Source: Burkholderiales bacterium (GTDB lineage Bacteria; Pseudomonadota; Gammaproteobacteria; Burkholderiales; Burkholderiaceae_C). Taken from it: 56,159 nucleotides of DNA. Each line of letters opens with the position of its first letter. Position 1 is the first letter of the stretch. Below, in pieces: positions 19,310 to 28,149 of this stretch. Both the position numbers and the translations under genes were made by a program. The stretch covers positions 1 to 56,159 of the forward strand of contig JAGWLO010000017.1 in assembly GCA_028872015.1 (NCBI GenBank), read 5' to 3'. Under the pieces are notes generated by a model. That model saw only the letters and a list, made by a program, of their open reading frames with translations, did not search any database and was not told the origin of the DNA.

Positions 19310-21799
19310 ATGACGGCCCGGCCCTGGCGCGGCCTGGCCGCGCGGCTGCTGCTGGGAGGCCTGGCGCTGGTGCTGGCCGCCCTGCTGGCCCTGGCCGCCG
19401 CGGCGGCCTGGTACTGGCGCGAGCTGCCGCCGCTGGACAAGGCCATCGACTACCGGCCGCGCCAGCACATGCAGGTGCTCACCGCCGACGGGCTGGTGAT
19501 CGCCGAGTTCGGGGCCGAGCGGCGCGTGTTCGTGCCCATCGCGAAGATCCCGATCCGGCTGCGCGATGCCGTGCTCTCGGTCGAGGACGCCGACTTCTAC
19601 CACCACGGCGCGATCAGCTGGCACGGCGTGGCGCGGGCGCTGGTGGCCGACCTCACCGGCGGCATGCCGCAGGGCGCCTCGACCATCACGCAGCAGGTGG
19701 CGCGCACCTTCTTCCTGTCCACCGAGCGCACGCCCGAGCGCAAGATCAAGGAAGCGCTGTTGGCCTACCAGCTCGAGCAGCGGCTGACGAAGAACCAGAT
19801 CCTCGAGCGGTACATGAACCAGATCTACCTCGGGGAGCATGCCTACGGCTTCGGCGCCGCGGCCGACGTGTACTTCGGCAAGTCGCTGGACGCGCTGACG
19901 GTGGCCGAAGCCGCGATGCTGGCCGGGCTGCCGCAGAACCCGGCCAACGCCAACCCGCTGGCCAGCCCCGAGCGCGCGCGCAAGCGCCAGCTGTGGGTGC
20001 TGTGGCGCATGCGCGCCACCGGCGACATCGACGCGGCCACCTACCGCAAGGCCGTGGCCGAGAAGCTGGTGCTCAAGAGCCCGCTGTTCGTCGACGTCAA
20101 CGCGCAGCACGTGGCCGAGATGGCGCGCCGGGCCGCGGTGGCGCTGCTGGGCGACCAGGCCTACACCGACGGCGTGCGCGTCGTCACCACGCTGCGCGCC
20201 GCCGACCAGCGCGCGGCGCATGCCGCGTTGCGCCGCGCCGTGCTGGCGCACGAGGCCACGCTGCCCTGGCGCGGCCCCGAAGACCAGCTCAGCCTGCCCG
20301 CCGACCCGGTGCAGGCCGAGCGCGCCGCCGCGCTGGCGCTGAAGGACCTGCGCGACGACGCCGACCTGCGCGTGGCCGTGGTGCTGGCCGCCAGCCCGCG
20401 CCGGCTGGTGGCTGAGCTGGCCTCGGGCCGCATCGTCAGCGTCACCGGCCCCAGCCTGCAGCGGGTGGGTGCCGCGCTGCGGCCCGGGGCGCCGCCGTCG
20501 CTGGCGATCCGGCGCGGCGCGGTGGTGCGGCTGCTGGCCGTGACGCCGCCCGCGCACGCGCCGCCGCCCGCCCGGCGTGCCCGGGCGCGGCCCCGTGCCC
20601 CGGCGCCCAGGCCCCCGCAATGGGCGCTGGCGCAGTGGCCGCAGACCGAGGCCGCGTTCGTGGCCCTCGACCCCGACACCGGCCGCGTGCGCGCGCTGGT
20701 GGGCGGGTTCGACTTCAACCACGACCAGTTCAACCACGTCACCAGCGCGCAGCGCCAGCCGGGCTCGACGATCAAGCCGTTTCTGGTCTCGGCCGCGTTC
20801 GAGTCGGGCGTGATGCCCGAGACGCTGGTCAACGACGCGCCGCTGCCGCCGCTGCCGGGCGAGCCGGCCGACTGGCACCCGCACGACGACGACGACGACC
20901 AGTACGAGGGCATGATGACCGTGCGCCGGGCGCTGGTGGAAAGCAAGAACATGGTCGCCATCCGGCTGCTGCAGCACGTGGGCCTGGCCGCCGCGCGCGC
21001 CTGGATCGGGCGCTTCGGCTTCGACCTGAGCCGCCAGCCCGACGACCTCACGCTCGCGCTGGGCAGCGGCAGCGTCACGCCGCTGGAGCTGGCGCTGGGC
21101 TATGCCGTGCTGGCCAACGGCGGCCACCGCGTCACGCCGGTGCTGATCGACCGCATCACCGATGCGCAGGGCCGGGTGCTGTTCCAGGCCCCGCCGCCGG
21201 CGCCGCTGACCGAGGCCAACCGGGTGGTGCCGGCGCGCAACGTGTTCCTGGTCGACTCGTTGCTGGCCGACGTCACGCGCAGCGGCACTGCCGCGGCCGC
21301 GCAGCAGGCGCTGCAGCGGCCCGATCTGTACGGCAAGACCGGCACCACCAACGACGGCGTCGACGCCTGGTTCGCGGGCTTCGCCCCCGGGGTCGTGGCC
21401 GTCGCCTGGATGGGCTACGACCAACCCGCCAGCCTGGGCCCGGGCGCCACCGGCGCGGCGCTGGCGCTGCCGATCTGGATCGACACGCTGCGCGAGATGC
21501 TGCAGGGCGTGCCGGTGCAGCCGCCGATCGACCTGACGCCGCCCCCCGGCATCGTGGCCGCCGGTGACGACTGGCGGTACGCCGAATGGGCCGACAACGG
21601 CCTGGCGGCGCTGGACGACCCCACGCCCGCGGCCGCGGCGGCGGCCGCGAGCGCTGCCTCGGCCCCCGCCCCGGCCGCTCCGGTAGCCCCTGTAGCCCCG
21701 GTCGCCCCGGCTTCGGCGCCCGCGCCCGCCCCGGTCGCGACGGGTGACCTGGCCGCCCTGGCCGCCCTGGCTGCCGTTCCGTCGACCCCGCGGCAGTGA
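19310..21799 (+). CDS. mrcA: Penicillin-binding protein 1A-type bifunctional peptidoglycan synthase
   Basis: This class A PBP polymerises glycan strands and cross-links peptides on the periplasmic face of the inner membrane. The 829-residue product has one N-terminal membrane segment (about 9-33). The GT51 glycosyltransferase motifs VEDADFYHHGAISW and GASTITQQVARTFFL follow. The transpeptidase has Ser486 in GSTIKPF, SKN and KTGTT. VGGFDFNHDQFNHVT is typical of PBP1A. The C-terminal 60 residues are Ala/Pro-rich and coded by short tandem repeats, and there is a run of five Asp codons (20885-20899). A second 1A-type gene may exist elsewhere, so the symbol is by family. Confidence 0.9.
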   Translation: MTARPWRGLAARLLLGGLALVLAALLALAAAAAWYWRELPPLDKAIDYRPRQHMQVLTADGLVIAEFGAERRVFVPIAKIPIRLRDAVLSVEDADFYHHGAISWHGVARALVADLTGGMPQGASTITQQVARTFFLSTERTPERKIKEALLAYQLEQRLTKNQILERYMNQIYLGEHAYGFGAAADVYFGKSLDALTVAEAAMLAGLPQNPANANPLASPERARKRQLWVLWRMRATGDIDAATYRKAVAEKLVLKSPLFVDVNAQHVAEMARRAAVALLGDQAYTDGVRVVTTLRAADQRAAHAALRRAVLAHEATLPWRGPEDQLSLPADPVQAERAAALALKDLRDDADLRVAVVLAASPRRLVAELASGRIVSVTGPSLQRVGAALRPGAPPSLAIRRGAVVRLLAVTPPAHAPPPARRARARPRAPAPRPPQWALAQWPQTEAAFVALDPDTGRVRALVGGFDFNHDQFNHVTSAQRQPGSTIKPFLVSAAFESGVMPETLVNDAPLPPLPGEPADWHPHDDDDDQYEGMMTVRRALVESKNMVAIRLLQHVGLAAARAWIGRFGFDLSRQPDDLTLALGSGSVTPLELALGYAVLANGGHRVTPVLIDRITDAQGRVLFQAPPPAPLTEANRVVPARNVFLVDSLLADVTRSGTAAAAQQALQRPDLYGKTGTTNDGVDAWFAGFAPGVVAVAWMGYDQPASLGPGATGAALALPIWIDTLREMLQGVPVQPPIDLTPPPGIVAAGDDWRYAEWADNGLAALDDPTPAAAAAAASAASAPAPAAPVAPVAPVAPASAPAPAPVATGDLAALAALAAVPSTPRQ
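21680..21706 (+). repeat. Three 9-base units in the PBP1A tail
   Basis: CCGGTAGCC, CCTGTAGCC and CCGGTCGCC follow one another directly and code for Pro-Val-Ala units in a Pro/Ala-rich tail. Being multiples of three, copy changes keep the frame. Confidence 0.8.
21749..21775 (+). repeat. Three 9-base CTGGCCGCC units at the PBP1A C terminus
   Basis: CTGGCCGCC, CTGGCCGCC and CTGGCTGCC are tandem and code for Leu-Ala-Ala repeats next to the C terminus. Two of the three copies are identical, which suggests recent slippage. Confidence 0.8.
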
Positions 21800-21807
21800 G
21801 CCGCGGG
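21787..21807. terminator. Hairpin across the PBP1A stop codon, facing sbcB
   Basis: CCCGCGGC (21787-21794) and GCCGCGGG (21800-21807) form a perfect eight-base stem. The AGTGA loop contains the PBP1A stop codon. The convergent sbcB stop begins two bases after the stem. No U tract follows on either strand. Confidence 0.5.
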
Positions 21808-21808
21808 C

Positions 21809-23257
21809 TCAGAGCGGCGGCGCAATGCCCTCGGCGTAGTCCACCAACGCTTCCAGCAGCCCCTGCGCGCGCTCGTCGCCGCGCTCGACCGCCGCCTCGG
21901 CCAGGGCGTCGACCTGCTCGGTGAAGCGCGCCAGCGTCAGCGCCCCGCCCTCGCCCCGGTGCAGACGCGCGGCGCAATGCTGCTGCCAGCGCAGCTGCTC
22001 GGCCGCGCCCAGCGTGGTGCCGAAGTTGCGCGCGCGCCAGCGGAACACCAGCTCCTCCAGCCGCGCGTCGTCGAAGGCCAGCCGCCGCGTGGCCAGCACT
22101 TCGGGCGTCAGCTCGCGCAGCCGCTGCAGGCTGCGCCGGTCCTCGTCCTTCAGGAAGGCGCCGTACAGGTCTTCATCCACGTCCGCCGCCGGGCCGGCCG
22201 GCCGGGCGTAGACCTGCGGCCACAGGGGGGCGAGCGCGCGCGCCAGCTCCGCGGCCCGACCGGCGTGGCGCAGCGCACCCTCGACGTCCAGGCCCCAGCG
22301 CTGCGCCGCCCCGCCCAGCGTGCGCAGGTTGCCGATCACGATCGGCGACTTGTTGACGTGGATCGTCTTGATCGGCAGCCGCGTCTGGCCCGCGGGCAAG
22401 GCCTCGGCGCGCGTGTACAGGCGGTGCCGGATGGTCTCGGCGTCGAGCCCCGCCAGCGCCTCGGGGTCGTGCGCCAGGTCCCACACGATCAGCTCGTTCT
22501 TGTTGGTGGGATGCGCCGCCAGCGGCCAGACCACGGCCAGGCAGCCGCGCTCCACCGGGTACATGCCCGACAGGTGCACGAAGGGCCGGCCGACGCCGAT
22601 CTCGGCCCGCACCGCGTCCTTGTTGCGCAGCCTCAGGCAGAAATCCCACAGCCGCGGCTGCGCGGTCTTGACCAGCCGCGCCAGCGCCACCGTGGCGCGC
22701 ACGTCGGACAGCGCGTCGTGCGCCGCCTCGTGCGCCAGGCCGTTGGCCGCCGTGAGGTGCTCGAGCCTGAACGAGGGCCGGCCCGCCAGCTCGCCGCTGT
22801 CGTGGTGCGGCCACGCAATACCCTCGGGCCGCAGTGCCCAGGTGCAGCGCACCACGTCGAGCAGGTCCCAGCGGCTGCAGCCGTTCTGCCATTCGCGGGC
22901 GTAGGGGTCGATCAGGTTGCGCCAGAACAGGAAGCGCGTGACCTCGTCGTCGAAGCGGATGCTGTTGTAGCCCACGCCGATGGTGCCGGGCCGGGCCAGC
23001 TCGCGCTCGACGGCGGCGGCGAAGGCATGCTCGGGCACGCCCTGCGCCAGCGCCTGCTGCGGCAGGATGCCGGTGAGCAGCACGCTCTCGGGGTCGGGCA
23101 GGAAGTCGGGCGCAGGCTGGCAGTACAGGCTGATCGGCGGGCCGATCTCGTTCAGCCCGGCATCGGTGCGCACACCGGCGAACTGCGCCGGCCGGTCGCG
23201 CCGCGGCACCCGGCCGAAGGTCTCGTAGTCGTGCCAGAAGAAGCTGGTGTCGGCCAT
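21809..23257 (-). CDS. sbcB: Exodeoxyribonuclease I
   Basis: Exonuclease I degrades single-stranded DNA 3' to 5' in repair and recombination. The 482-residue product (E. coli 475) has the DEDDh exonuclease motifs. The first acidic pair is in FFWHDYETFG, RFDDEVTRFLFWRN follows, and AHDALSDVRATVALARL carries the catalytic His and Asp. The SH3-like and helical C-terminal regions follow (WDLAHDPEAL, NKSPIVIGNLRTL). ATG 23257 gives MADTSFFWHDYETFG; the open frame continuing upstream has no homology. Confidence 0.95.
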   Translation of the reverse strand: MADTSFFWHDYETFGRVPRRDRPAQFAGVRTDAGLNEIGPPISLYCQPAPDFLPDPESVLLTGILPQQALAQGVPEHAFAAAVERELARPGTIGVGYNSIRFDDEVTRFLFWRNLIDPYAREWQNGCSRWDLLDVVRCTWALRPEGIAWPHHDSGELAGRPSFRLEHLTAANGLAHEAAHDALSDVRATVALARLVKTAQPRLWDFCLRLRNKDAVRAEIGVGRPFVHLSGMYPVERGCLAVVWPLAAHPTNKNELIVWDLAHDPEALAGLDAETIRHRLYTRAEALPAGQTRLPIKTIHVNKSPIVIGNLRTLGGAAQRWGLDVEGALRHAGRAAELARALAPLWPQVYARPAGPAADVDEDLYGAFLKDEDRRSLQRLRELTPEVLATRRLAFDDARLEELVFRWRARNFGTTLGAAEQLRWQQHCAARLHRGEGGALTLARFTEQVDALAEAAVERGDERAQGLLEALVDYAEGIAPPL

Positions 23258-23319
23258 CGGCGGGACGATAGCGCAGGGCCGCCGCGCCGGCCCGGCCTCC
23301 CGCCGGCTGCCGCTGCCGG

Positions 23320-23988
23320 CTATTTCTTCTTCGCCGGCGCCTTGGCCTGCAGGGCGTCGGCCATGCCGATGAGCACGCCGCTGACCATCGCGGTGTAGCT
23401 CTCGGCCAACGCCTGCGCCGCGCGCATGGAGGCGGCGCGGGTGCTGCGCATCGCGCTCTGCATCTGCTGGGCCATCTGCTCGGCCGTGCCGGCCGCCTTG
23501 GCGCCCGACAGCGTGCCGCCGGCCTGCATCTTCTCGAGCACGCCGGTCCAGGCCGCGGCCACCGGCGCGGCGGCGCCTTCGCTGGCCTTCTTGAAGGCCG
23601 CGAACATCGTGTCCTCGACCTTGTCCAGGTCGGCCAGTGCCTTGGCCAGGTGCTTCTCGCGCATGTCGGCGCCCTGCGCCACCAGCGTGGACAGCGCCAC
23701 GCGGTTGGCCTCCACGGCCTTCAGCATGGCGTCGTCGATGCCGGCCACGGCCTGGTCGAGCAGGGCCTCGGGGTCGATGCCGGCCGTGAGGTTCCGGGCG
23801 GCACCGGCGCTGGCCGCCTCGGCCACCGACTTGAGCGCACCGCGCATGTTCTTCAGCGTCAGCTCGCGGCCCTGCAGCGCGGCCATCATGGCGTCTGCCG
23901 CGGCCTTGCGCAGCTGCGCGCCCTGCTTGGCGCTGGCGCCCTCGAAAGCGGCGATCAGGGCGTCGGCATCGAACAGGGGCTTGGACAT
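23320..23988 (-). CDS. Phasin-like helical protein (DUF6781-type)
   Basis: This 222-residue protein of Ala-rich amphipathic helices starts MSKPLFDADALIAAFEGASA and ends in the basic KAPAKKK tail. There is no signal peptide. The pattern resembles the Burkholderiales family annotated as DUF6781 and, more loosely, polyhydroxyalkanoate granule phasins, including the lysine-rich tail. The family identification is from memory, and granule binding is an inference. GGAG lies six bases before the ATG. It is divergent from the outer-membrane protein gene and follows the sbcB gene in the opposite sense of transcription order. Confidence 0.75.
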   Translation of the reverse strand: MSKPLFDADALIAAFEGASAKQGAQLRKAAADAMMAALQGRELTLKNMRGALKSVAEAASAGAARNLTAGIDPEALLDQAVAGIDDAMLKAVEANRVALSTLVAQGADMREKHLAKALADLDKVEDTMFAAFKKASEGAAAPVAAAWTGVLEKMQAGGTLSGAKAAGTAEQMAQQMQSAMRSTRAASMRAAQALAESYTAMVSGVLIGMADALQAKAPAKKK

Positions 23989-24065
23989 GGGGGTCTCCGG
24001 GGGGTGTGCGGGTGGTGGCCCGGATGCTCGCACCGGCACGCGCCGCGGGCAAGCACAATGCGGCG

Positions 24066-24884
24066 GTGAGCTGCCTGCCGCGTGCCAGCCCCCCGCCCTC
24101 GGCCTGGGCCAGCGGGCTGACCCTGACCCTGACCCTGGTCCTGGCCTTGGCCCCGGTGCCGGCCCGGGCCCAGACCGCCGACGCCGGCCCGGCCGTCACG
24201 CCCTACCGCCCCAGCGTCTCGACCCCGGCCACGCTGTCGGCGCCGGGCTACCTCGAGTTCGAGGCCGGCGGCCTGCTGGCGCGCGGCGGCGGTGACAGCC
24301 GGCGCAGCAGCCTGCCCTACACGGTGAAGCTGGCGTTCAGCCCCGACTGGGGCCTGCGGCTCGGGGGCGAGGCCTGGGCGCGCCAGGCCGGCAACGGCGC
24401 GCCCGCGCTGCAGGGCCTGGGCGACACCGGCGTGGTGCTCAAGCGCCGCTTCGCCGTCGATGCCGCCTCGGCCTTCGGGCTCGAGCTCGGCGCCACCGCG
24501 CCCACCGGCCGCACCGGCCTGGGCGCCAAGGCCGCGGCGGGGTCCCTGAACGGCATCTACAGCGCCGACCTCGGCGCGCTGCACACCGACATCAATCTGG
24601 TGGCCACCCGCTATGCCCATGCCGACCCCGGCGTCGCGCGCGACCAGGCGCTGTGGGCCGCCGCGCTGTCGGGGCCGCTCACCCCGCGCCTGGGGCTGAC
24701 GGCCGAGTTGTCGGGCACCCGCCAGCGCGGCGCCGACGCCACCACGCAGCTGCTGCTGGCCGCCAGCTACAGCGTCTGGCGCGCGCTGGTGCTGGACGCC
24801 GGCCTCGCGCGCAGCCTGCGCCGCGGCGTGCCCGACGCCGCGCTGTTCTTCGGCCTCACCGTGCTCGGGCCGCGTCTGTTCTAG
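24066..24884 (+). CDS. Secreted outer-membrane beta-barrel-like protein
   Basis: This protein of about 272 residues has a hydrophobic signal (LTLTLTLVLALAPVPARA, then Gln). A series of alternating hydrophobic strands follows, with aromatic turns such as PGYLEFEAGGLLARGG, PYTVKLAFSPDWGLRLGGEA and ALFFGLTVLGPRLF. The terminal Phe is typical of outer-membrane barrels. It resembles the transporter / MetA-pathway-of-phenol-degradation type of small barrel proteins; the substrate is unknown. The start is uncertain: GTG 24066 is chosen to give a normal signal peptide, while ATG 24024 and GTG 24006 would add basic residues. Confidence 0.75.
   Translation: MSCLPRASPPPSAWASGLTLTLTLVLALAPVPARAQTADAGPAVTPYRPSVSTPATLSAPGYLEFEAGGLLARGGGDSRRSSLPYTVKLAFSPDWGLRLGGEAWARQAGNGAPALQGLGDTGVVLKRRFAVDAASAFGLELGATAPTGRTGLGAKAAAGSLNGIYSADLGALHTDINLVATRYAHADPGVARDQALWAAALSGPLTPRLGLTAELSGTRQRGADATTQLLLAASYSVWRALVLDAGLARSLRRGVPDAALFFGLTVLGPRLF
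24115..24144 (+). repeat. Degenerate hexamer run in a signal peptide
   Basis: GGCTGA, CCCTGA, CCCTGA, CCCTGG and TCCTGG follow in register and code for the Leu-Thr repeats of the signal peptide of the outer-membrane protein. Frame is preserved by copy-number change. Confidence 0.7.
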
Positions 24885-24913
24885 CGGCCACGGCCGGCGC
24901 CGGGCGGCAGCCG

Positions 24914-24919
24914 GATAAT
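24914..24919 (+). promoter_or_regulatory. Possible serC -10 element
   Basis: GATAAT matches the -10 consensus at five of six positions, 32 bases before the serC ATG and 29 after the preceding stop. No clear -35 sequence is visible. Confidence 0.4.
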
Positions 24920-24951
24920 CGGTGTGCCCTGACCCCGACGGAGCCCGCCGC

Positions 24952-26034
24952 ATGACCCGCGTCTTCAACTTCAGCGCCGGCCCCGCCGCGCTGCCCGAGC
25001 CCGTGCTGCGCCAGGCCGCCGAGGAGATGCTCGACTGGCACGGCAGCGGCATGTCGGTGATGGAGATGAGCCACCGCGGGCGCGAGTTCATCGCCATCGC
25101 CGCCGAAGCCGAGTCGCTGCTGCGCCAGCTGATGGCGATCCCGGCGCACTACAAGGTCCTGTTCATGCAGGGCGGCGCGATCGCCGAGAACGCCATCGTG
25201 CCGATGAACCTGCTGCGCGGCCACGCCGGCGCCGACTACATCGACACCGGCGAGTGGAGCAAGAAGTCGATCCAGGAGGCGCGCAAGTACGGCCGCGTCA
25301 ACGTCGCCGCCAGCGCCGCCGACAGCGGCTACACCACGATCCCGCCGCGGCAGACCTGGCGGCTCGACCCCGGGGCGGCCTACGTGCACATCTGCAGCAA
25401 CGAGACCATCGGCGGCGTCGAGTACCCCGACGCGCCCGACGTCGGCGCGGTGCCGCTGGTGGCCGACATGTCCAGCAGCATCCTGTCGCGACCGGTGGAC
25501 GTGACGAAGTACGGTGCCCTCTATGCCGGCGCGCAGAAGAACATCGGCCCGGCCGGCCTGACGATCGTGGTCGTGCGCGAAGACCTGATCGGCCAGGCGC
25601 TGTCGATCACGCCCTCGGCCTTCGACTACAAGACCGTGGCCGACAACGAGAGCATGTACAACACGCCGCCGACCTACGCGATCTACATCGCCGGGCTGGT
25701 CTTCAAGTGGCTCAAGGACCAGGGTGGGCTGGTGGCGATGGAAGCGCACAACCGGGCCAAGGCGGCGCTGCTCTACGACTACCTCGACCGCACGGCCTTC
25801 TACCGCAGCCCGGTGGCGCGCGACTGCCGCAGCCTGATGAACGTGCCCTTCAAGCTCAAGGACGACGCGCTCGACGCGGCCTTCCTGAAAGGTGCCGAAG
25901 AGCGCGGCATGGTGCAGCTCAAGGGCCACCGCTCGGTGGGCGGCATGCGCGCCAGCCTGTACAACGCGATGCCCATCGCCGGCGTGCAGGCGCTGGTGGC
26001 GTACATGCAGGAATTCGAGGCCCGCCATGGCTGA
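24952..26034 (+). CDS. serC: Phosphoserine aminotransferase
   Basis: SerC transfers an amino group from glutamate to 3-phosphohydroxypyruvate in serine synthesis and to the analogous intermediate in pyridoxal phosphate synthesis. The 360-residue product starts [19 protein letters not shown]. It has the PLP lysine K196 in [12 protein letters not shown] and the motifs FMQGGAIAE and [14 protein letters not shown]. It ends [19 protein letters not shown] lies eight bases before the ATG. The stop overlaps the next gene by eight bases, so the two serine-pathway enzymes are translationally linked. Confidence 0.96.
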   Translation: MTRVFNFSAGPAALPEPVLRQAAEEMLDWHGSGMSVMEMSHRGREFIAIAAEAESLLRQLMAIPAHYKVLFMQGGAIAENAIVPMNLLRGHAGADYIDTGEWSKKSIQEARKYGRVNVAASAADSGYTTIPPRQTWRLDPGAAYVHICSNETIGGVEYPDAPDVGAVPLVADMSSSILSRPVDVTKYGALYAGAQKNIGPAGLTIVVVREDLIGQALSITPSAFDYKTVADNESMYNTPPTYAIYIAGLVFKWLKDQGGLVAMEAHNRAKAALLYDYLDRTAFYRSPVARDCRSLMNVPFKLKDDALDAAFLKGAEERGMVQLKGHRSVGGMRASLYNAMPIAGVQALVAYMQEFEARHG

Positions 26035-27235
26035 AGGCGCGCCTGCGGCGCCAGCGCGGCTGCGCATCCGGGTGCTCAACGCCATCGCGGCCGAGGGGCT
26101 GGCGCGGCTGCCGGCGCAGCGCTACGAGCTGGGCCGCGACTTCGCCGACCCCGCGGCCATCCTGGTGCGCAGCGCCGACATGCACGCCATGGCGATCCCG
26201 GCCAGCGTGCAGGCGGTGGCGCGCGCCGGGGCCGGCACCAACAACATCCCCGTGGCCGCGCTCAGCGCGCGCGGCGTGCCGGTGTTCAACGCACCCGGCG
26301 CGAACGCCAACGCGGTGAAGGAGCTCGTGCTCGCGGGCCTGCTGATGGCGGCGCGCCAGATCGCGCCGGCGCTGCGCTTCGTGGCCGCGCTCGACCCCGC
26401 GGCGGCCGACCTCGAGCGCCTGGTCGAGGACGGCAAGAAGGATTTCGCCGGCACCGAGCTGCAGGGCCAGACCCTGGGTGTGGTGGGCCTGGGCCGCGTG
26501 GGCGCGCTGGTGGCCGATGCGGCCATCAAGCTCGGCATGCAGGTCATCGGCTTCGACCCCGAGATCACGGTCGACGCCGCCTGGGGCCTGCCGGCGCAGG
26601 TAAGGCGCGCCGGCAGCGTGGCCGAGGTGCTGCGCAGCGCGCCCTTCGTGACCCTGCACGTGCCGCTGCTGGCGGCCACGCGCGGCCTGGTGGGTGCGGC
26701 CAACATCGGCCTCATGCGGCCGGGCGCGGTGCTGCTGAACTTCAGCCGCGACGGCGTGGTGGACAACGCCGCGGTGCGGGCGGCGCTGGATGCCGGCGCG
26801 CTGTCGGCCTACGTGTGCGATTTTCCGAGCGCGGCCCTGCACGGCCATGCCCGCGTGGTGGCGCTGCCGCACCTGGGCGCCAGCACGCGCGAGGCGGAAG
26901 TGCAGTGCGCGGTGATGGTGGCCGAGCAGCTGCGCGCCTACCTCGAGGACGGGCAGATCACCAACGCGGTGAACTTTCCCGCCGTCAGCCTGGCGCGCGA
27001 GTCGGCCTGGCGCGTGGCCATCGCCAACGCCAACGTGCCCAACATGCTGGGCCAGATCTCCACCACCATGGCGCGCGCCGGGCTGAACATCCACACCATG
27101 GTCAACAAGTCGCGCGGCGAGATGGCCTACACGCTGGTCGACGTCGACAGCCCCGTCGCCGCCCCGGTGCTGCAGGCGCTGGCCGCGATCCCGGGCGTGC
27201 TGGCGGTGCGCAGCCTGGTCGCCGCGACCGCATGA
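26027..27235 (+). CDS. serA: D-3-phosphoglycerate dehydrogenase-like protein
   Basis: This enzyme should oxidise 3-phosphoglycerate to 3-phosphohydroxypyruvate, the step before SerC. The 402-residue product has the substrate-domain [20 protein letters not shown] and the NAD fold [16 protein letters not shown] near residue 147. [12 protein letters not shown] replaces the usual RG motif with an Arg-Asp. The catalytic histidine is in PHLGAST. The C-terminal ACT domain (about 325-402, [20 protein letters not shown]) is the type that binds serine as feedback inhibitor. The ATG overlaps the serC stop and its own stop overlaps the next ATG. Confidence 0.88.
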   Translation: MAEGAPAAPARLRIRVLNAIAAEGLARLPAQRYELGRDFADPAAILVRSADMHAMAIPASVQAVARAGAGTNNIPVAALSARGVPVFNAPGANANAVKELVLAGLLMAARQIAPALRFVAALDPAAADLERLVEDGKKDFAGTELQGQTLGVVGLGRVGALVADAAIKLGMQVIGFDPEITVDAAWGLPAQVRRAGSVAEVLRSAPFVTLHVPLLAATRGLVGAANIGLMRPGAVLLNFSRDGVVDNAAVRAALDAGALSAYVCDFPSAALHGHARVVALPHLGASTREAEVQCAVMVAEQLRAYLEDGQITNAVNFPAVSLARESAWRVAIANANVPNMLGQISTTMARAGLNIHTMVNKSRGEMAYTLVDVDSPVAAPVLQALAAIPGVLAVRSLVAATA

Positions 27236-28011
27236 CCGCGGACGAGGAGCCCGGCCCGCCCGGGCTGAGCATCGCCGGCGCGCGCGCCACGATCACGCTG
27301 CGGCGGCCGGCGCACCGCAACCGGCTGCACCGCGAGGACCTGCACGCGCTGCAGTCGCACCTGCGGCGCATCGCCGCCGACGACGCGCTGCGCGTGCTCG
27401 TGCTGACCGGCCAGGGGCCGGCCTTCTGCGCCGGCTTCCACCTCGGCCAGCTCGGCCAGCCCGACGCCGCCGGCACCGACCCGCAGCTGTTCGAGCACAC
27501 GGTGGACGCGCTGGCGGCGCTGGCGCTGCCGACCGTGGCACGCCTGAACGGTGGCATTCACGGCGGGGCCACCGACCTGGCGCTGGCCTGCGACTTCCGC
27601 ATCGGCGTGGCCGGCCTGACGCTGCGCATGCCGGCGGCCCGGCTGGGCCTGCACTACTACCCCGGCGGCCTGCAGCGCGCAGTCGCCCGGCTCGGCCTGC
27701 AGGCGGCCAAGCGGCTGTTCCTGCTGGCCGAGCCGGTGGACGACGCCGAGCTGCTGCGCATCGGCTACCTCGACGCCCTGGTGGGCCCGGCGCAGCTCGA
27801 TACCGCGGTCGATGCCTTGTGCGCCTCGCTGCAGGCCGGCGCGCCGCTGGCGCTGCGCGGCATGAAGGCCTCGTTGGACGAGCTCGCCCAGGGCGGCGCC
27901 GACCCGGCGCGGCTGCGCGAGCGCGTGGCCCGTTGCGCCGACAGCGCCGACCTGCGCGAAGGGCTGGCGGCCCTGGCCGAGCGGCGCACGCCGCAGTTTC
28001 TGGGCCGCTGA
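27232..28011 (+). CDS. Enoyl-CoA hydratase/isomerase-family protein with degenerate active site
   Basis: This 259-residue crotonase-fold protein has the CoA/oxyanion region GPAFCAGFHLGQL and the second oxyanion motif GGIHGGATDLALACDFRIG. Of the two catalytic glutamates of enoyl-CoA hydratases, the first (GGGCE in the rat enzyme) is Asp here (GGATD). The second (QPE) is Ala (MPAARLGL). It is therefore unlikely to be a standard hydratase. Its ATG overlaps the serA stop as ATGA, so it is the third gene of the serC-serA unit, a pairing with no obvious pathway logic. Confidence 0.85.
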   Translation: MTADEEPGPPGLSIAGARATITLRRPAHRNRLHREDLHALQSHLRRIAADDALRVLVLTGQGPAFCAGFHLGQLGQPDAAGTDPQLFEHTVDALAALALPTVARLNGGIHGGATDLALACDFRIGVAGLTLRMPAARLGLHYYPGGLQRAVARLGLQAAKRLFLLAEPVDDAELLRIGYLDALVGPAQLDTAVDALCASLQAGAPLALRGMKASLDELAQGGADPARLRERVARCADSADLREGLAALAERRTPQFLGR

Positions 28012-28149
28012 CGCTCGCCGTCGGCGCGACCGCCCGGCGCGAGCCGCCAGGCCGACCGCGGTTTCATCCGCAAAATGGTTGATACCGGCCGATCTGGGCC
28101 GGCTATGCGGGTCTGTCGCGGGCATGGCGGCCCCGGGGCGGCCGGTAGC

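Noticed and set aside
20885..20899. Run of five GAC codons in PBP1A as a phase-variation tract
   Set aside because: A trinucleotide run cannot shift frame, and five units are short; it is noted only as an acidic stretch.
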